64,000 nucleotides of DNA from Allolobophora icterica (lineage: Eukaryota; Annelida; Clitellata; Crassiclitellata; Lumbricidae), in contig OY744604.1 of the NCBI GenBank assembly GCA_963556255.1, positions 23,385,736 to 23,449,735 on the forward strand, read 5' to 3'. Position 1 is the first letter of the stretch; each line of letters opens with the position of its first letter. Below are positions 1 to 10,654 of the stretch, one piece after another. Position numbers and translations under genes: made by a program. Below the pieces are notes generated by a model. It did not search any database. It was not told where the DNA came from and worked only from the letters and a program-made list of their open reading frames with translations.

Positions 1-1602
1 ACTCTCTTCTGATAGGGCAGGTTTTAGGTCTAAAACCTCCCTAACCGCACGCAGAACTGTGTTCCGACCGGCGCACGAGGTGGGCCCTACTTCGCACTTC
101 GGTCAGTTCTCGGAACTACGTGTTTCGATCACCAAGTTATTTGCTCTGAATAACGATTGGTTTGAATACAAGATTTTCCTGACTATATCGTTTTTCCTGG
201 TCTTACCGCACTGTAATCAGTTGTCGGGCGGTCTTTTCCCGTACTGCGGTCTTTCGGTAACAGTGGTCTTTCCCAGTAACTATTTTTAGTTACCGGGCGA
301 TGGAGCCCCTCCAACGCTCCACCGGCGTGTCAGCCATCCAAGTGTCACAATCCAAATGTAACGCCGACCCCGTAAGGTTACCAGAATGTCCTGAATTTCG
401 TTCCCAAGAATTTCCGAATTTTGGTTCCCTAACGAAGGTCACACGTACTCCCACAGGTAACCGGACAAGCTCCAATCGCGGAGTTCTTCAAAACCCAAGA
501 GGGAATTTCCAGCCTGTCGCCAAATTTACCCTTATTATCGTTTTTGTACTAAATTGGTTTTTTTAGGTATCCCGACGGTCACTTCACCGAGTGCCGAAGT
601 CGCGTAAAACTCTCCCAGCCGAAGACGCCGAAGTCGCGTAAAACTCTCCCGGCCGAGTACGCCGAAAGCGCGTAGAACTTCCCCTGTGTCGAGTACGCCG
701 AAATCGCGTAAAACTCGTCTCAGTGGACAAAACCAAACACTGTCGGATCTTGGAGTTCTTCGAACTCCAAGAGGGATTTCCTTGCCCGATGCCAAATTTA
801 CTCTTGGTTTCAAGGATTTCAGAATTCCAGAAAATGGCTACCTTAAGAAGGTCACCTTACTCCCATGGGTTACCGGACAAGCTCCAATCGCGGAGTTCTT
901 CAAAACCCAAGAGGGACTTTCCTGCCCGTCGCCAAATTCACCCTGGTTTTCGATCTCACACTGAATTAGTTTTCCTGTGTATCAACGGTATCCTTCCCCG
1001 AGTATTACTCAGCCGTAGATTTCCCACAATCGGAACCTAGACCGCTTCGCGATCAACGGAGGGATCCAACCCGCCGGATCGGCGCTGTCGGCCCGTCTCC
1101 CAACAGTGAACTTCTTTAGCTGTACTCGGGATCGCCTGATTATATTATTCGGACGCCCCTTTCGTCCGTAAATATATTTGTACTAACCGGAAACTCGAAC
1201 TCTGACTCGGTCGTAACCAAAATCACTCGCCTACCACACTGAGTGCAGTATATTTGAATCGGTAACTGAATCGCTAACCAACAACGCTGTTTAACAGTAT
1301 TGCTATGTATGAAGAGTCGAACCAACTCTTCACGTATAAAGCAGCACACCGTGAGGCAGCCTCTACTTATCCCTCACCACACTATACCGTGGCTTAAAAT
1401 ATATAATCAGTCTTCCCTACCACGGTCGTTGCCGGCCAGTTGCCTATTGAAATTAAATAAAAATTAAATGATCGATGCTGGGCCTTCGCATGTAAAATTA
1501 AGAGAAACGATGCTGTTCCCTTCGCATGTAAACTTAAAGAAGACGATGCTATTCGCATAAAATAAATCCTCCCACTTACGCACTGTGGCCTTGACCGCCA
1601 CA
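1..1602 (-). mobile_element. Ty3/gypsy LTR, partial, minus strand
   Basis: This is the reverse complement of most of the 2,205-bp LTR found at 51452..53656 and 61310..63514. The LTR 5' terminus, read TGTGGCG on the minus strand, ends at base 1602, and the other end lies off the window. Most of it matches the other two LTRs almost base for base, except a block near 1370..1425. It could be a solo LTR or the 5' LTR of an element running leftward. It is inserted in coding sequence of a TRIM-like paralog: the first host bases at 1603 match exon 1 of gene A. Confidence 0.93.
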
Positions 1603-1655
1603 ATGGCTAAAGGAATAGCTATAGTGACATCTGTCGCGCATTTTCGAATTTAGTA
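1603..1655 (+). pseudogene. TRIM-NHL paralog 0: fragment of exon 1 cut by an LTR
   Basis: The bases after the LTR (ATGGCTAAAGGAATAGCT and on through GTGACATCTGTCGCGCATTTTCG) match the end of the coiled coil in exon 1 of gene A (about 14482..14525) with few changes. The match then fades. The 5' part of this paralog must lie left of the window, beyond the LTR. Together with the intron-like sequence that follows and the NHL exon at 6493 it defines a fourth, dead member of the family. Confidence 0.75.
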
Positions 1656-2268
1656 TTTCCTATTATTTTTCATAATATTATATGTGTGTAGAACATAATT
1701 GTCACAGTGCATTCCCTTAAATCTGGTGCAAGAGAAAGTCACTATAGACTTGAGGATAGTTTATAAATATGCTTGACGCTCTTTCGACTCAAGAGATATA
1801 ATTTATGCAGGCTTCATACCAGCCATAAGCGAACCTTGCATTTATATCTCTCACTGGATCTAAATATCGTGTGTCGAAACTCGTTGCCTGTCGTCGATCC
1901 CGTTCTTCGAAAGATAAATGAATGTGCCGATTAAAACTTTCGAATGTAAACTATCATGGGAGTTTGCAGAACACGTGTCAGCAGAGACTCTTCCATGTGG
2001 ACTTTCGCCAGCTAATGACTGGCCAATTGATGCCCTTGAGAAAGATCGTTAAGTTATTAGCTATAGATTATACCTCGCATCTCTAACTATGGTTCCATCC
2101 ATATTAATACAATGAATGATACATTCTAAATTACCCATCATCGTTATTGCTATAACAACGCTCCACATTTTCTTAGATCATATTTACATTTCGAAATTTT
2201 TTAAATTAAAAATCAGTAAGCAAGCTTAAGAAAAACAAAGATTACACGGTATTAAATTACACTAATTA
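1656..2268 (+). other. Remnant intron of paralog 0
   Basis: Around 1987..2240 the sequence aligns with gene A intron sequence at 16190..16400. Shared blocks include CCAGCTAATGACTGGCCAAT and AAAAATCAGTAA. In gene A this intron leads to the coiled-coil exon at 16411. Here that exon is missing or unrecognisable. No other gene is visible. Confidence 0.6.
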
Positions 2269-2640
2269 ATGTATTTTCCTTTCACTTCCACTTTCTGCGG
2301 CACCCTCGGAAGGCACATCTGCACTTATAAAAAGCACATTGCACACCCACCAACTAACAACATGCTCCAACCCTCCCAGTCGTCCTATTCTCGTCTGTTA
2401 TTGACAGTCCAACCACGTCGCTTAACCCGCTCGTCTCACGCCTCAACACTTCTCCGCCCTTCCGTCAACTTAACGCTAAAATTTGCAAATCGCTGCTTAG
2501 CCATAGCTGTTTCGCCTCTCTGGAATAAACTATGGCCAGAATTACGATAAATATCAGAACCATCCTATGAACTCATCATAACCTCACCTCTTGCCATCAT
2601 ACCACACTCAGCTCTTTCATTTAAAACTTAAAACACTGCC
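2269..2640 (+). mobile_element. L2/CR1-like LINE fragment, C-terminal RT region
   Basis: The translation ends with a degenerate LINE C-terminus: an FANRCLA..VSPLWNKL stretch corresponding to the FSNRAILNTAPRFWND stretch of the copy at 17947..18760. It is 5' truncated and carries stops. From about 2640 to 2734 the sequence instead resembles the intron found before the NHL exons of the other paralogs. Confidence 0.6.
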
Positions 2641-3439
2641 TCTTTCTCTGTGTGCCTTTGTCTATTTGTAGATGTCTATGTATCAATAAGGAATTCTCTT
2701 TTCTTCACACTCATAGTCTACATGTACCTGTGTAGTAGGGTGGAGTGAAAATGGCCCCCAAAAATTTTTTAAGCAAACGTTTTCCAATAGCGATGGAAAG
2801 TTGCCAGCATGTGAGTGTAATTAGTGCTCAAAATATTGTTGATTTTGCTTTGCGTCTTCTGCCCTCTACCGACGGTTTTATATTTACCATATGAAATTCT
2901 TTGAATAACGTCAATGTGGTGCATTATTTTTCTTTTTCTTCAACTGACTGTCGTCGAACTGTTACAATTCATGAAATGCACACAGAGCCGTTTTAAGGAG
3001 TTTGGGGGCCCTAGGCACAATCCACACAAATCCTAACTAACCGTAAACGTAACTCGATTTCCGCCTCAATCTCTCAGGCTCAGACATAGAGTATTGCATT
3101 AATGCATTGCATGTGCATATGTGTCATTTTGTTAAATATATCAATATAGTACCATCACTAAACTCATACTAACACAGCAATCTTTGTACTGCAAGACTTA
3201 ACTTTTAGTTTAAAATTAAAGTTTAGTTTAACATACGTTAGAGTTTCCATTGTTAATTTGTTCCACAAATTGAAAGTGAGATTGTAATGAGTAATGTTTG
3301 CTATACATGGATTGTGATTTTGTCGCGACATTTTCTTACAAACATCGCTTTCGTGTTTTGCTCTGAACAAAGTCTCTTATAATATCATCGAAATTCTAAG
3401 ACTCCAACACATCTGATTCTATGTTTAATCGTTCTTGCA

Positions 3440-3750
3440 TCATACGGCCAACTCCGCCGGGTTTAGGCCACTATATCTTGTGAAATTGTTTCGAATGTTA
3501 GTGTTATGACTTATGACATCTGAATTTTCGACTTGCAGCAACAATAAGTGTTCATCTTTATCACAGACAATGACATCAGTAGACGAGTAAAGCGACGTAA
3601 GAGTAGGCCTATGTATCTTGCGTCTCGACAATGTCGGACTGCGATGATGATTGTGTTTTCTGACTTTGAAAAACGAAGATACTTTTTTAGGTTTGGCCAA
3701 CCTTTCCAATTCAGTTGCTTCCTTTTCTTTCTCTTCGCAGCACCACTCAT
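3440..3750 (-). pseudogene. hAT transposase N-terminal remnant
   Basis: Reading down the minus strand from the ATG at 3750, MSGAAKRKKRKQ is followed, after a frame change, by LAKPKKVSSFFK. A lysine-rich start leading into a P-K-x-x-S-F-F segment is typical of one hAT transposase group. Two overlapping frames carry the two halves, so a frameshift is present. No catalytic or dimerisation domain remains in the 1.86-kb element. The start codon directly abuts the MITE at 3752. Confidence 0.6.
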
Positions 3751-3751
3751 A

Positions 3752-4127
3752 TGTGACCTCGGCCGAGAGAAGGGACCACTTGTCGCTTTCTAGTTTAGCC
3801 GGAAAACGCGTTTTTACGCAAAACCATTATATTGATTTTTGCGTCTAATTAATCAATCTGTAGCTCGGACTAACTGTTCTACAGCGAATCTTATGCTACT
3901 TGATGCGTTAAGGCTAAATATAGGCATTAGTGCATTGGGTAGGGACACTTTAAATTTTTTTATGCGATTTCCCGCCAAATGATATTTTATATTTTTGTGA
4001 AAACGTGCATAAATTATGGACCAAACTCTCTGAAATTTTTTCCTCATTTTACCTAAGGCGTAAGCTTGTGGAAACTGCTAATAAGTCCATTTGCGACAAG
4101 TGGTCCCTTCTCTCGGCCGAGGTCACA
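3752..4127. mobile_element. MITE with 35-bp perfect inverted ends, TA duplication
   Basis: TGTGACCTCGGCCGAGAGAA opens a 35-bp arm (3752..3786) whose exact reverse complement ends at 4127. Both ends are flanked by TA (3750..3751, 4128..4129). TA duplication suggests a Tc1/mariner-type source. No ORF is present. It is nested in the hAT element immediately upstream of the hAT transposase start. Confidence 0.85.
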
Positions 4128-4909
4128 TATAATTTCTACGCATTTTTTGGTGGTTTGTCTGATAGTTCGTTTAATCGATCGTAGTTAGTGACAATTGGAC
4201 ACAATCCAAAATGGCAAATCGGTTAACCGTGAACGACGGAGATAACTGACAATCACAATCTGGATCTGCAGCTTTAGATTTCATTAAGTTAAATATAAGT
4301 TTGCCTGCAATGCCAAGTTCACTAACAACGGCGACTCGGCACCGAGTAGTAGGTGACCGACATGCCGGTATCTATTTATTCTATTAATTCATTTAACTGT
4401 GAGAAATTTTATTACGCTTTTTGCATTTTTTATAATTTAAAGTTCAAAACAATTTAGAAAATGACTAGACTATAGGACTGAGAGAGATTTAATATTAAAA
4501 ATGAATATTAACTTACCAAGACATAAGAAATTCATTGAATAGCGTTGTAGGCCTACAAAATATGCAGCATGCTGTGCGCGATCGCCGCCATTATTGATTT
4601 CTTTTAGTCTAACTTCTATAGTGCTCTGCGCTTAATACCAATAATTATTTTTAACTAAAAATGCAAACCGCAGCACACGTTTGTTTTTAAAATGTGTTAT
4701 TGTTCTTACTTTGCTTTGCAGAATTGTTACTTGTTAGAACAGAACTTATAATATTGTTACTTCGTTTCTGGGCCGCCGCGGGGCCCCTCTGTTGCGCGGG
4801 GCCCTAGGCATGGGCCTCGCGTGCCTATGCCTTAAAACGGCACTGAATGCACATTCAAATCAGTTGCGGAAATTGCCTCTGGTGTGTTACAGGATAATAT
4901 AATTGTAAC

Positions 4910-5114
4910 CAGGGGCGTAACTTTGGTCTAAAGAGTGGGGGTACCAATTTCTTACATGAAGGAAGCAAGGCGTTGACTGCGATCTCTGGGAAGGCAAAAT
5001 AATAAAATATTGATTGGCATTGTTCATAAAGTGGGGGGGGGGGTACGGTACCCCAGCAGAAAGAATGGGGTGGGGTACGATTACCCCTCGTTCCTCCGAC
5101 AAATTACGCCTATG
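4910..5114. mobile_element. hAT-type MITE, 205 bp
   Basis: Ends are CAGGGGCGTAACTTTG and, from the right, CATAGGCGTAATTTGT, flanked by ATTGTAAC at 4902..4909 and 5115..5122. The interior is GC-rich and holds only random frames. Confidence 0.85.
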
Positions 5115-5219
5115 ATTGTAACGCCTAATGAATGCAGCGACATTACTGAAAGGAAGAAAATTAGGAGAGAACGAAAGAAGTCCCGAAGCTCTGTCCAAGC
5201 AGGATGCGCCAGTGTACGG

Positions 5220-6150
5220 CTGTGAGTGTTGAGGGGATTTTCCAGAGAGTAATCTAAAAGAGGTCCGAGTCTGGTTTGGGGGGGGGGGTGCAGATCAAGA
5301 GAGGAAGCAGAGCAGCTGTGAAGGGGTGTTATTTAGGGCGAGGAGAATTGGAAGGCAGAGGATCAAATGAGTCAGGGTAGGAGTAGGCCCTACTTGAAAA
5401 GGTGAGACTTCAGTTTGGGGTGGAAAGCCCGGAGATAGATAGAGGAACATGAGGAGAAAGATGGAGGACGGGTTGGAATGATGATGGAGGAACCAAGAAT
5501 CTGCGGAATTCAAGGGGGAGATCGTTCCAGAGGCGTGGTGCTCTGTTGGATTTGACTGGGTTGGAGAACTTGGGATGAGTTGTGACCGGATATCGAGAAA
5601 GACTGAAATAGGAGGAGGATCGTGTGGAGCGGGTTGCCTGGATGGCGAAGAGACCGCGGAGGTACTTGGGCTGGATATATTGTAGGGAGTTATAGGTTAG
5701 TGATAGGACTTTGAAGTGGATTCACTCTGGGATTTTTATCCAATGTAGAGATTTGACTTTTGGATAAGTTGCAGACGCTTGATTTTGGTGGATTCAAGAT
5801 TGAGGAAGAGGGAATTGATGTAATCAATGAACAATAGAGGTAACAATGGTAGAGGCAGTTTTAAGGTCGATCTTGGGCCGGATGCGACGGTCACAAATGT
5901 GTCTGAAGCAGGAGCGCGAGAGGTTTGAGATGTGGTTAGAGAAGGAGAGGTGTGGGTCACAAGTAATGGACTGGAGCGGGGTCCGATGTGAAAGGTAGGA
6001 AGCGATGAGTTAGTCGATGGGTGCATGGAAGGGTTAGGCTTTTCTTGATATGATCAGGAAGACCTAGGATTATGAATTCTGTTTTGGAAAGGTTAAAGCA
6101 GAGGAGATTGGATGACATCCATTGCGAAATTAGGTTAATCACGTTGAAAT
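5220..6150 (-). mobile_element. L2-like LINE fragment, minus strand
   Basis: Minus-strand translation gives pieces of a reverse transcriptase C-terminal half: NLLCFNLSKTEFIILGLP (palm/thumb border) then, after frame breaks, YINSLFLNLESTKIKRLQLI. These correspond in order to the L2-like copy at 17947..18760. Many frameshifts and stops show it is old. It lies inside the 2735..6288 transposon. Confidence 0.75.
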
Positions 6151-6492
6151 ATTGCATCGACGGTAGAGGGCAGAAGATGTCATTTGAAATTTAAAATATT
6201 TGGTGTGTTTCTTACTCTACCTAAGTTGCAACTTTTGCCCACTATTGGAATTCATTTATTCAAAAATAATTTTTTCACTCCACCCTACTGTGTAGCCTAC
6301 AGTGTAGGCCTATGTATAGGCCTAACTGACATTATCATCGCCATCGCGACCTTCTACCTGTTTACTATTCAAGCAGTTTGTGGAATTTGACATCAATTTA
6401 GGTTACTCTCAATTTAAAATCATGAAATTTCAATAAAAGCAATATATTATTTTAAGACAGTAGGCCTAACAATCTGTTCGTTTCTTTTTCAG

Positions 6493-7388
6493 TTGAACTT
6501 CGATACAAATCGGATCCAGTTTTAGTTCAGACGATCAGAACAAATTCCAGTATAAAAAAAGAAGAAACCGTGGTTCATGACAGTAGAAGAAAGCAAAGAA
6601 ATCCGTGGATTGACGATCTTAGACAAAGAATTGTTTGTTGTAAGTGAAATGAGTCCAGAAGTTGAAGTTTACGATTCGATGGAATTTAGTTTCAGTCGTC
6701 GATGGAAATTGAAAGAATTACTTAATCCTTGGTACATAGGGTCCTGCAACAGAAATAAATGTCTCTACATCTTCGATTACAAATCCTATACGATCAGTTG
6801 ACGGAAATCTTGAGAATTTTTCCAAATGGAAAATTAATAAAGAAATGGTCAACAGGAAACGATTGGGGATACGGTCTTTCTGTAACAGCTGAAATGAATG
6901 TAATTTTAGCTGTTGACATCAAATTAAGTGAATATTGACCAGATGGACATTTGATCAGACAAATAAATCTGACATCAGACCCAAATACTCGTTATCCATT
7001 GCATGCAGTAAAACTGACCAATGGTCACTTCGTGGTCAGTCATGGCAATGATGGTAATGATCTGCACAGAGTATGTGTAGTGGATTTAGACGGAAAACCT
7101 AAAATGTCATTCGGTGGAAAACCTGGAACTAGCATCGGACAAATGATTCGTCCAGGCCATTTGTCCGTACTTGGAAATGGATTCGTGATGGTTGCTGAGC
7201 GATTCAATAGTCGAGTTTTGCTATTGGATTCAGAATTAAAATTTAAGAGAGAAATTCTCTCAAAAGAAGATAAACACAATGTGCGATATCCACGGAGGAT
7301 TCTTCTGGATGAGTCAACTGGTCGACTGTTTGTGGCTTGCAACGAATCAGACAATCAACGAATTTTGATTTTCGATTTAAATAATTAG
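6493..7388 (+). pseudogene. TRIM-NHL paralog 0: NHL propeller exon, degenerate
   Basis: A good acceptor (TTTCTTTTTCAG, 6481..6492) precedes VELRYKSDPVLVQTIRT, the start of the last exon in gene A. The reading then changes frame near 6550..6580, again near 6793, and meets TGA at 6936..6938 where A and C have a serine codon. The last 145 codons (6951..7388) stay open and keep the propeller repeats, ending with a normal TAG. Length (896 nt) is close to 863 and 869 in A and C. Three lesions and the LTR inside exon 1 make function very unlikely. Confidence 0.88.
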
Positions 7389-7937
7389 TAAACATTATAA
7401 TGTCGTTTCTTGAAATCAAAGTAACTAATTTTGCAAGAACAGTCTCTTATGCTATTCATTGAGTCCAATAATTCCCGATGTACAGTTACAAAGTCTTTCC
7501 AACTCAATATAATTATAGGCATAGCAGTTTTAAACCTTTGAACAAACGAAACTGGTGCCGAAAATCATTGGCTGTTTAAATAAGTCAGCAAATATTCAAA
7601 TTTATATCAATTATGAGTTTTTATATTGAAAATTTTGTGAAAAATTATCATTCATCTGAATGTATTAGAAGCAATGCATCGTCCCATTTGAACTGTTTAC
7701 TGCTTGTTTGACTTCCAGTTTCAGTTCATTGGCGTCTTCCAGATTCAGGATCCCTTCCAGAGAATGTCTTCTTCCATTTCTTCTACTCCCTTTAGACTCT
7801 GGATGACCACAGCAGTTTACGCAACCCAATGAAACCTACGACTTTGCTTTTCGGGTTTTGACGCCATGCAAGGACCTGACAAACCTAGGAGCATACACTG
7901 TTTTTACAACACGCTATTTGCCACTAACAAACACATG
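7389..7937 (+). other. 3' flank of paralog 0
   Basis: AT-rich sequence after the NHL exon. No gene, RNA or clear transposon was recognised. Confidence 0.5.
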
Positions 7938-9760
7938 TAAACAAAGCAAAGAGAGACATAGAAGAGAGCGAGGCAGGGATCGAGGCACTCTGGGTGCATA
8001 TAAGGCGATTTCGCAACTTATCTCAGTCGTATCTTCACCACCATGGATGCGTATATGCAAAAAGGAATTTAACTATATTGCGTCATAAGAAAAATTAGAC
8101 CAGCACGCTTGGCTGCGCTTGGAGTGGACTATAGTCGTATTATCGCAGTGTACAAGACTTTCACTCGACAGAGGTTAAAATCCTCGCCAGGGCAGAAGTC
8201 TATTTCGAGATTTCAGCTCGACTTTCGCCCTTAGCCATCAAAGCTGTATACTGAGTAAACTTACCGCCAGTAGTTGGACAAAGGAGCAATTAAGAGCACC
8301 CGCCCTCATATGCCAAGGCTTAGAAAATGAAGTCGCTAGCATTTCATACCCACGGCTGCCTCTCGGGTTAGCTTAAGAGACTATTCGTGTGGTCTTCTTT
8401 GGCATAGGATACTTATAGTTTTAAGCCTCAGGGGCCTTAGCGTTCTCGACTAGTTTCAGTAGATGCCTTCGCTACGAAGGTTTGCTCAGAATCTAGGCTA
8501 TCATCGTCTGCTGACCTGTGTATCATGAAAACGGCGCTAGAAAAGTTACAAGTAGGCCTATAGATTAGATTAGAACAGACTTTTTGATCTACCGATCGAT
8601 TAGGTTTTTGTATTAATCAATTTGCGTCATCAAGTGAAACAATTTCAGCTCCGCTGCGCACCTATAGCGATCCAAGCTGACGACTGAGTAAACTGATCGC
8701 CAGTAGGAGGATCAAAGGCAAGAGTGAGGGCTTTCCACCCGTCCCCATATGCCGAGACATATTAATGAAGCCTCTAGCATGTTATGCTCATGTCAGCCTC
8801 TCAGGTTAACTTAAGGGATTGTTCGTCTAGTCTTCTTTGATGTATGACACTAACAGTTTAAGTCTCTAACCGTTCTCGAATTGTTCCAGTGGATGTCTTC
8901 GCTAAAAAGTTTAGCTAGGAATCTTCTGACCTGTGCGTTAAGGTAACGGCATTTAAAAGTTTCAAGGATAGATTAGATCAGATCTTTTCATCTGCCGATC
9001 GATCAGTTTTATGAGATCAATGTAAATCAGTACCTATAGATCAGTAAATGGGGCTAGATCAATGGGTGTGGTCAAATGAAACAATTCAAGAATACGCTTA
9101 ACTTCGACTTTCTGTCTGTTCAGTGATTTCTGTTCGAGAGCTTCGCTTCGATCAGTCAGTTGCTGATCGATTTCGACTTCGAGCTTTACAGCTCCTATGT
9201 TTAGTTTCGATATCCGCTTCATTCTCATCGATAAATTTGGATGATTTTCAGATCTAGACGACAATTTCTTGTCGATCAATCGATTTGTGATCGATTTTTG
9301 TTCAACTGCAACAGTTTTTACATTCCTCGAACTTTCGATCGAACTGTTTGCGTCTTTCTGATAGATAGGCTCTTTCAACGATTGTCTGTTAGACATGACA
9401 ATTATGCTTAGCCTGTGCAGTTATTTGTTTCTGTCTTCACTAGGAGCAGTTCTTATGTCGAATTCATACGTTTTATAATCGACGTTTTTGATGATTTTCT
9501 GTTGAAATGGCAGGTTCTTGTGGATTTAGATATACTGGTGGATTTGTCAAAACAAATAGCTATAGAGTCAAACATCGACTTTCTTTCTCTGTTCGACATT
9601 TCGATGATGTTCAGTTACGGTTCTCTCATCAAATCCGAATTTGTACTTATTCTGATCCACAATGTTTATGATTTTTCTTCCAGAAAGCCTCATTTGTCTC
9701 GTCTTTTCGAATAGGATTTTTCGATTTGTCGTTTCCAAGGCGACACAAAACAATCGGGCC
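7938..9760. repeat. Segmental repeat R, copy 1, with internal duplication
   Basis: 7938..8640 aligns along its length with 22969..23620; an example block is GCATATAAGGCGATTTCGCAACTTATCTCA against GCATATACGGCGAATCCACAACTTATCTCA. Part of the unit (about 8210..8640) is repeated at 8650..9090. The right part (9090..9760) has shorter repeats built on GATTTTCTGTTNGAAATGRC. In both full copies the repeat lies 3' of an NHL exon, so it belongs to the duplicated TRIM locus. Open frames here (for example 9034..9396 minus) are not preserved in the other copies. Confidence 0.7.
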
Positions 9761-10339
9761 AAGGACTACGTCATCGGAGTTACAACTGCATAATGACATC
9801 TTTAATAAATTTCCGTAATCGGTATCGCCGTTGATTTCTCAAGGCAGAAAGTAATATGCTGCCCGCGGCACGGCGGGCTGAAATTTCGTGCCTTGATAAC
9901 GAATACGTTGCTAAGATACATGTATGTTACTGAACATAAATTGTCTCGTAAAGTAATAGGCCTATTTGCGGGTCTTCAGCGTTCAAAAATGGCCTGTCTG
10001 CAACGCAAGTGGCAATCCGCTATCATCCCTTCTCTTCATAACTAAGTAATATCGACTTTTCTAGAAATTTCGCTCTTACTTATTAACAAAGATGCGACGT
10101 ATAAGAACATCATAAATGTAACGGTCCAGCATTTTTTCCAGGTGTAGACCATGGAACTGATGTTATACCAATCATCGCAAAAAATTACTGGTTGAGTTAG
10201 TTTCACAGGTAGAATCTACCGAAAGTTTTCAGAAATCTGTTTGAAAGCCGCAGTGCTTGCCAGGCAATCACGTCAATAGCCTTATTATCCTCAACTCAAG
10301 AGCTTTTGATATTTTAATAATCCAATATAATCCCATATA
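9761..10339. other. No recognised feature
   Basis: I see no gene, transposon end or repeat here, apart from a short GC-rich inverted segment near 9860 (GCCCGCGGCACGGCGGGC). Confidence 0.4.
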
Positions 10340-10654
10340 AAAGCCATGCTTTCATTACCTGTCGGCTTGATCACTCTTGTTCTCTCTACATTGGTCTCCC
10401 TCTCACTCGACTGCATTGCCTTGAACGCGTCCTACGTTCTGCTGCGCGCCTGGTTGGGCGCAATTCTAAGTTTGGTCATGATTACATGCGTGACGACCTC
10501 CACTGGCTTCCTTTTTCGCAACGCATTGTCTTCCGGGTTGCTTCTCTGGCAATGTCAGCTTGACATTTCTTTCTCTCTATATGAGCATTGCTTTCCGGCG
10601 TCCGTACTATTTGGTCGCCGTTCACTCCGTTCCACTGCCCGCGGTGACTTACAT
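10340..10654 (+). mobile_element. LINE fragment (tetranucleotide-tail family), left part
   Basis: Frame-broken translation shows AARLVG and LHWLP-type segments, as in the better copies on the minus strand at 19027..19485 and 35747..36205. It stops at 10654, where a DNA transposon is inserted, and resumes at 12202. The target duplication ACAT (10651..10654) rejoins the frame with the right part. Confidence 0.75.

Larger units (their letters stand above)
2983..4845. mobile_element. hAT-family DNA transposon, internally deleted
   Basis: Ends are CAGAGCCGTTTTAAGG and, reverse-complemented from the right, CAGTGCCGTTTTAAGG. They are flanked by the perfect 8-bp duplication AATGCACA (2975..2982 and 4846..4853). 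An 8-bp duplication and CAGNG ends are hAT hallmarks. A decayed transposase start is on the minus strand near 3750. It is nested inside the 2735..6288 element. Confidence 0.88.
2735..6288. mobile_element. DNA transposon with long inverted ends, 6-bp duplication, heavily nested
   Basis: Ends are GTAGGGTGGAGTGAAAA at the left and its reverse complement at the right, flanked on both sides by TGTGTA (2729..2734 and 6289..6294). The inverted similarity continues inward in broken form for about 150 bp, including CTTCTGCCCTCTACCG near 2862 and its complement near 6163. Internal sequence is almost all later insertions: a hAT element (2983..4845) holding a TA-flanked MITE, a second hAT MITE (4910..5114) and a LINE fragment. 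No transposase of its own was recognised, and the superfamily is not assigned. It sits in the intron before the NHL exon of paralog 0. Confidence 0.8.

Noticed and set aside
9034..9396. 120-codon minus-strand frame, possibly a small gene
   Set aside because: It lies in repeat R, and the matching part of copy 2 (22969..24180) has in-frame stops.
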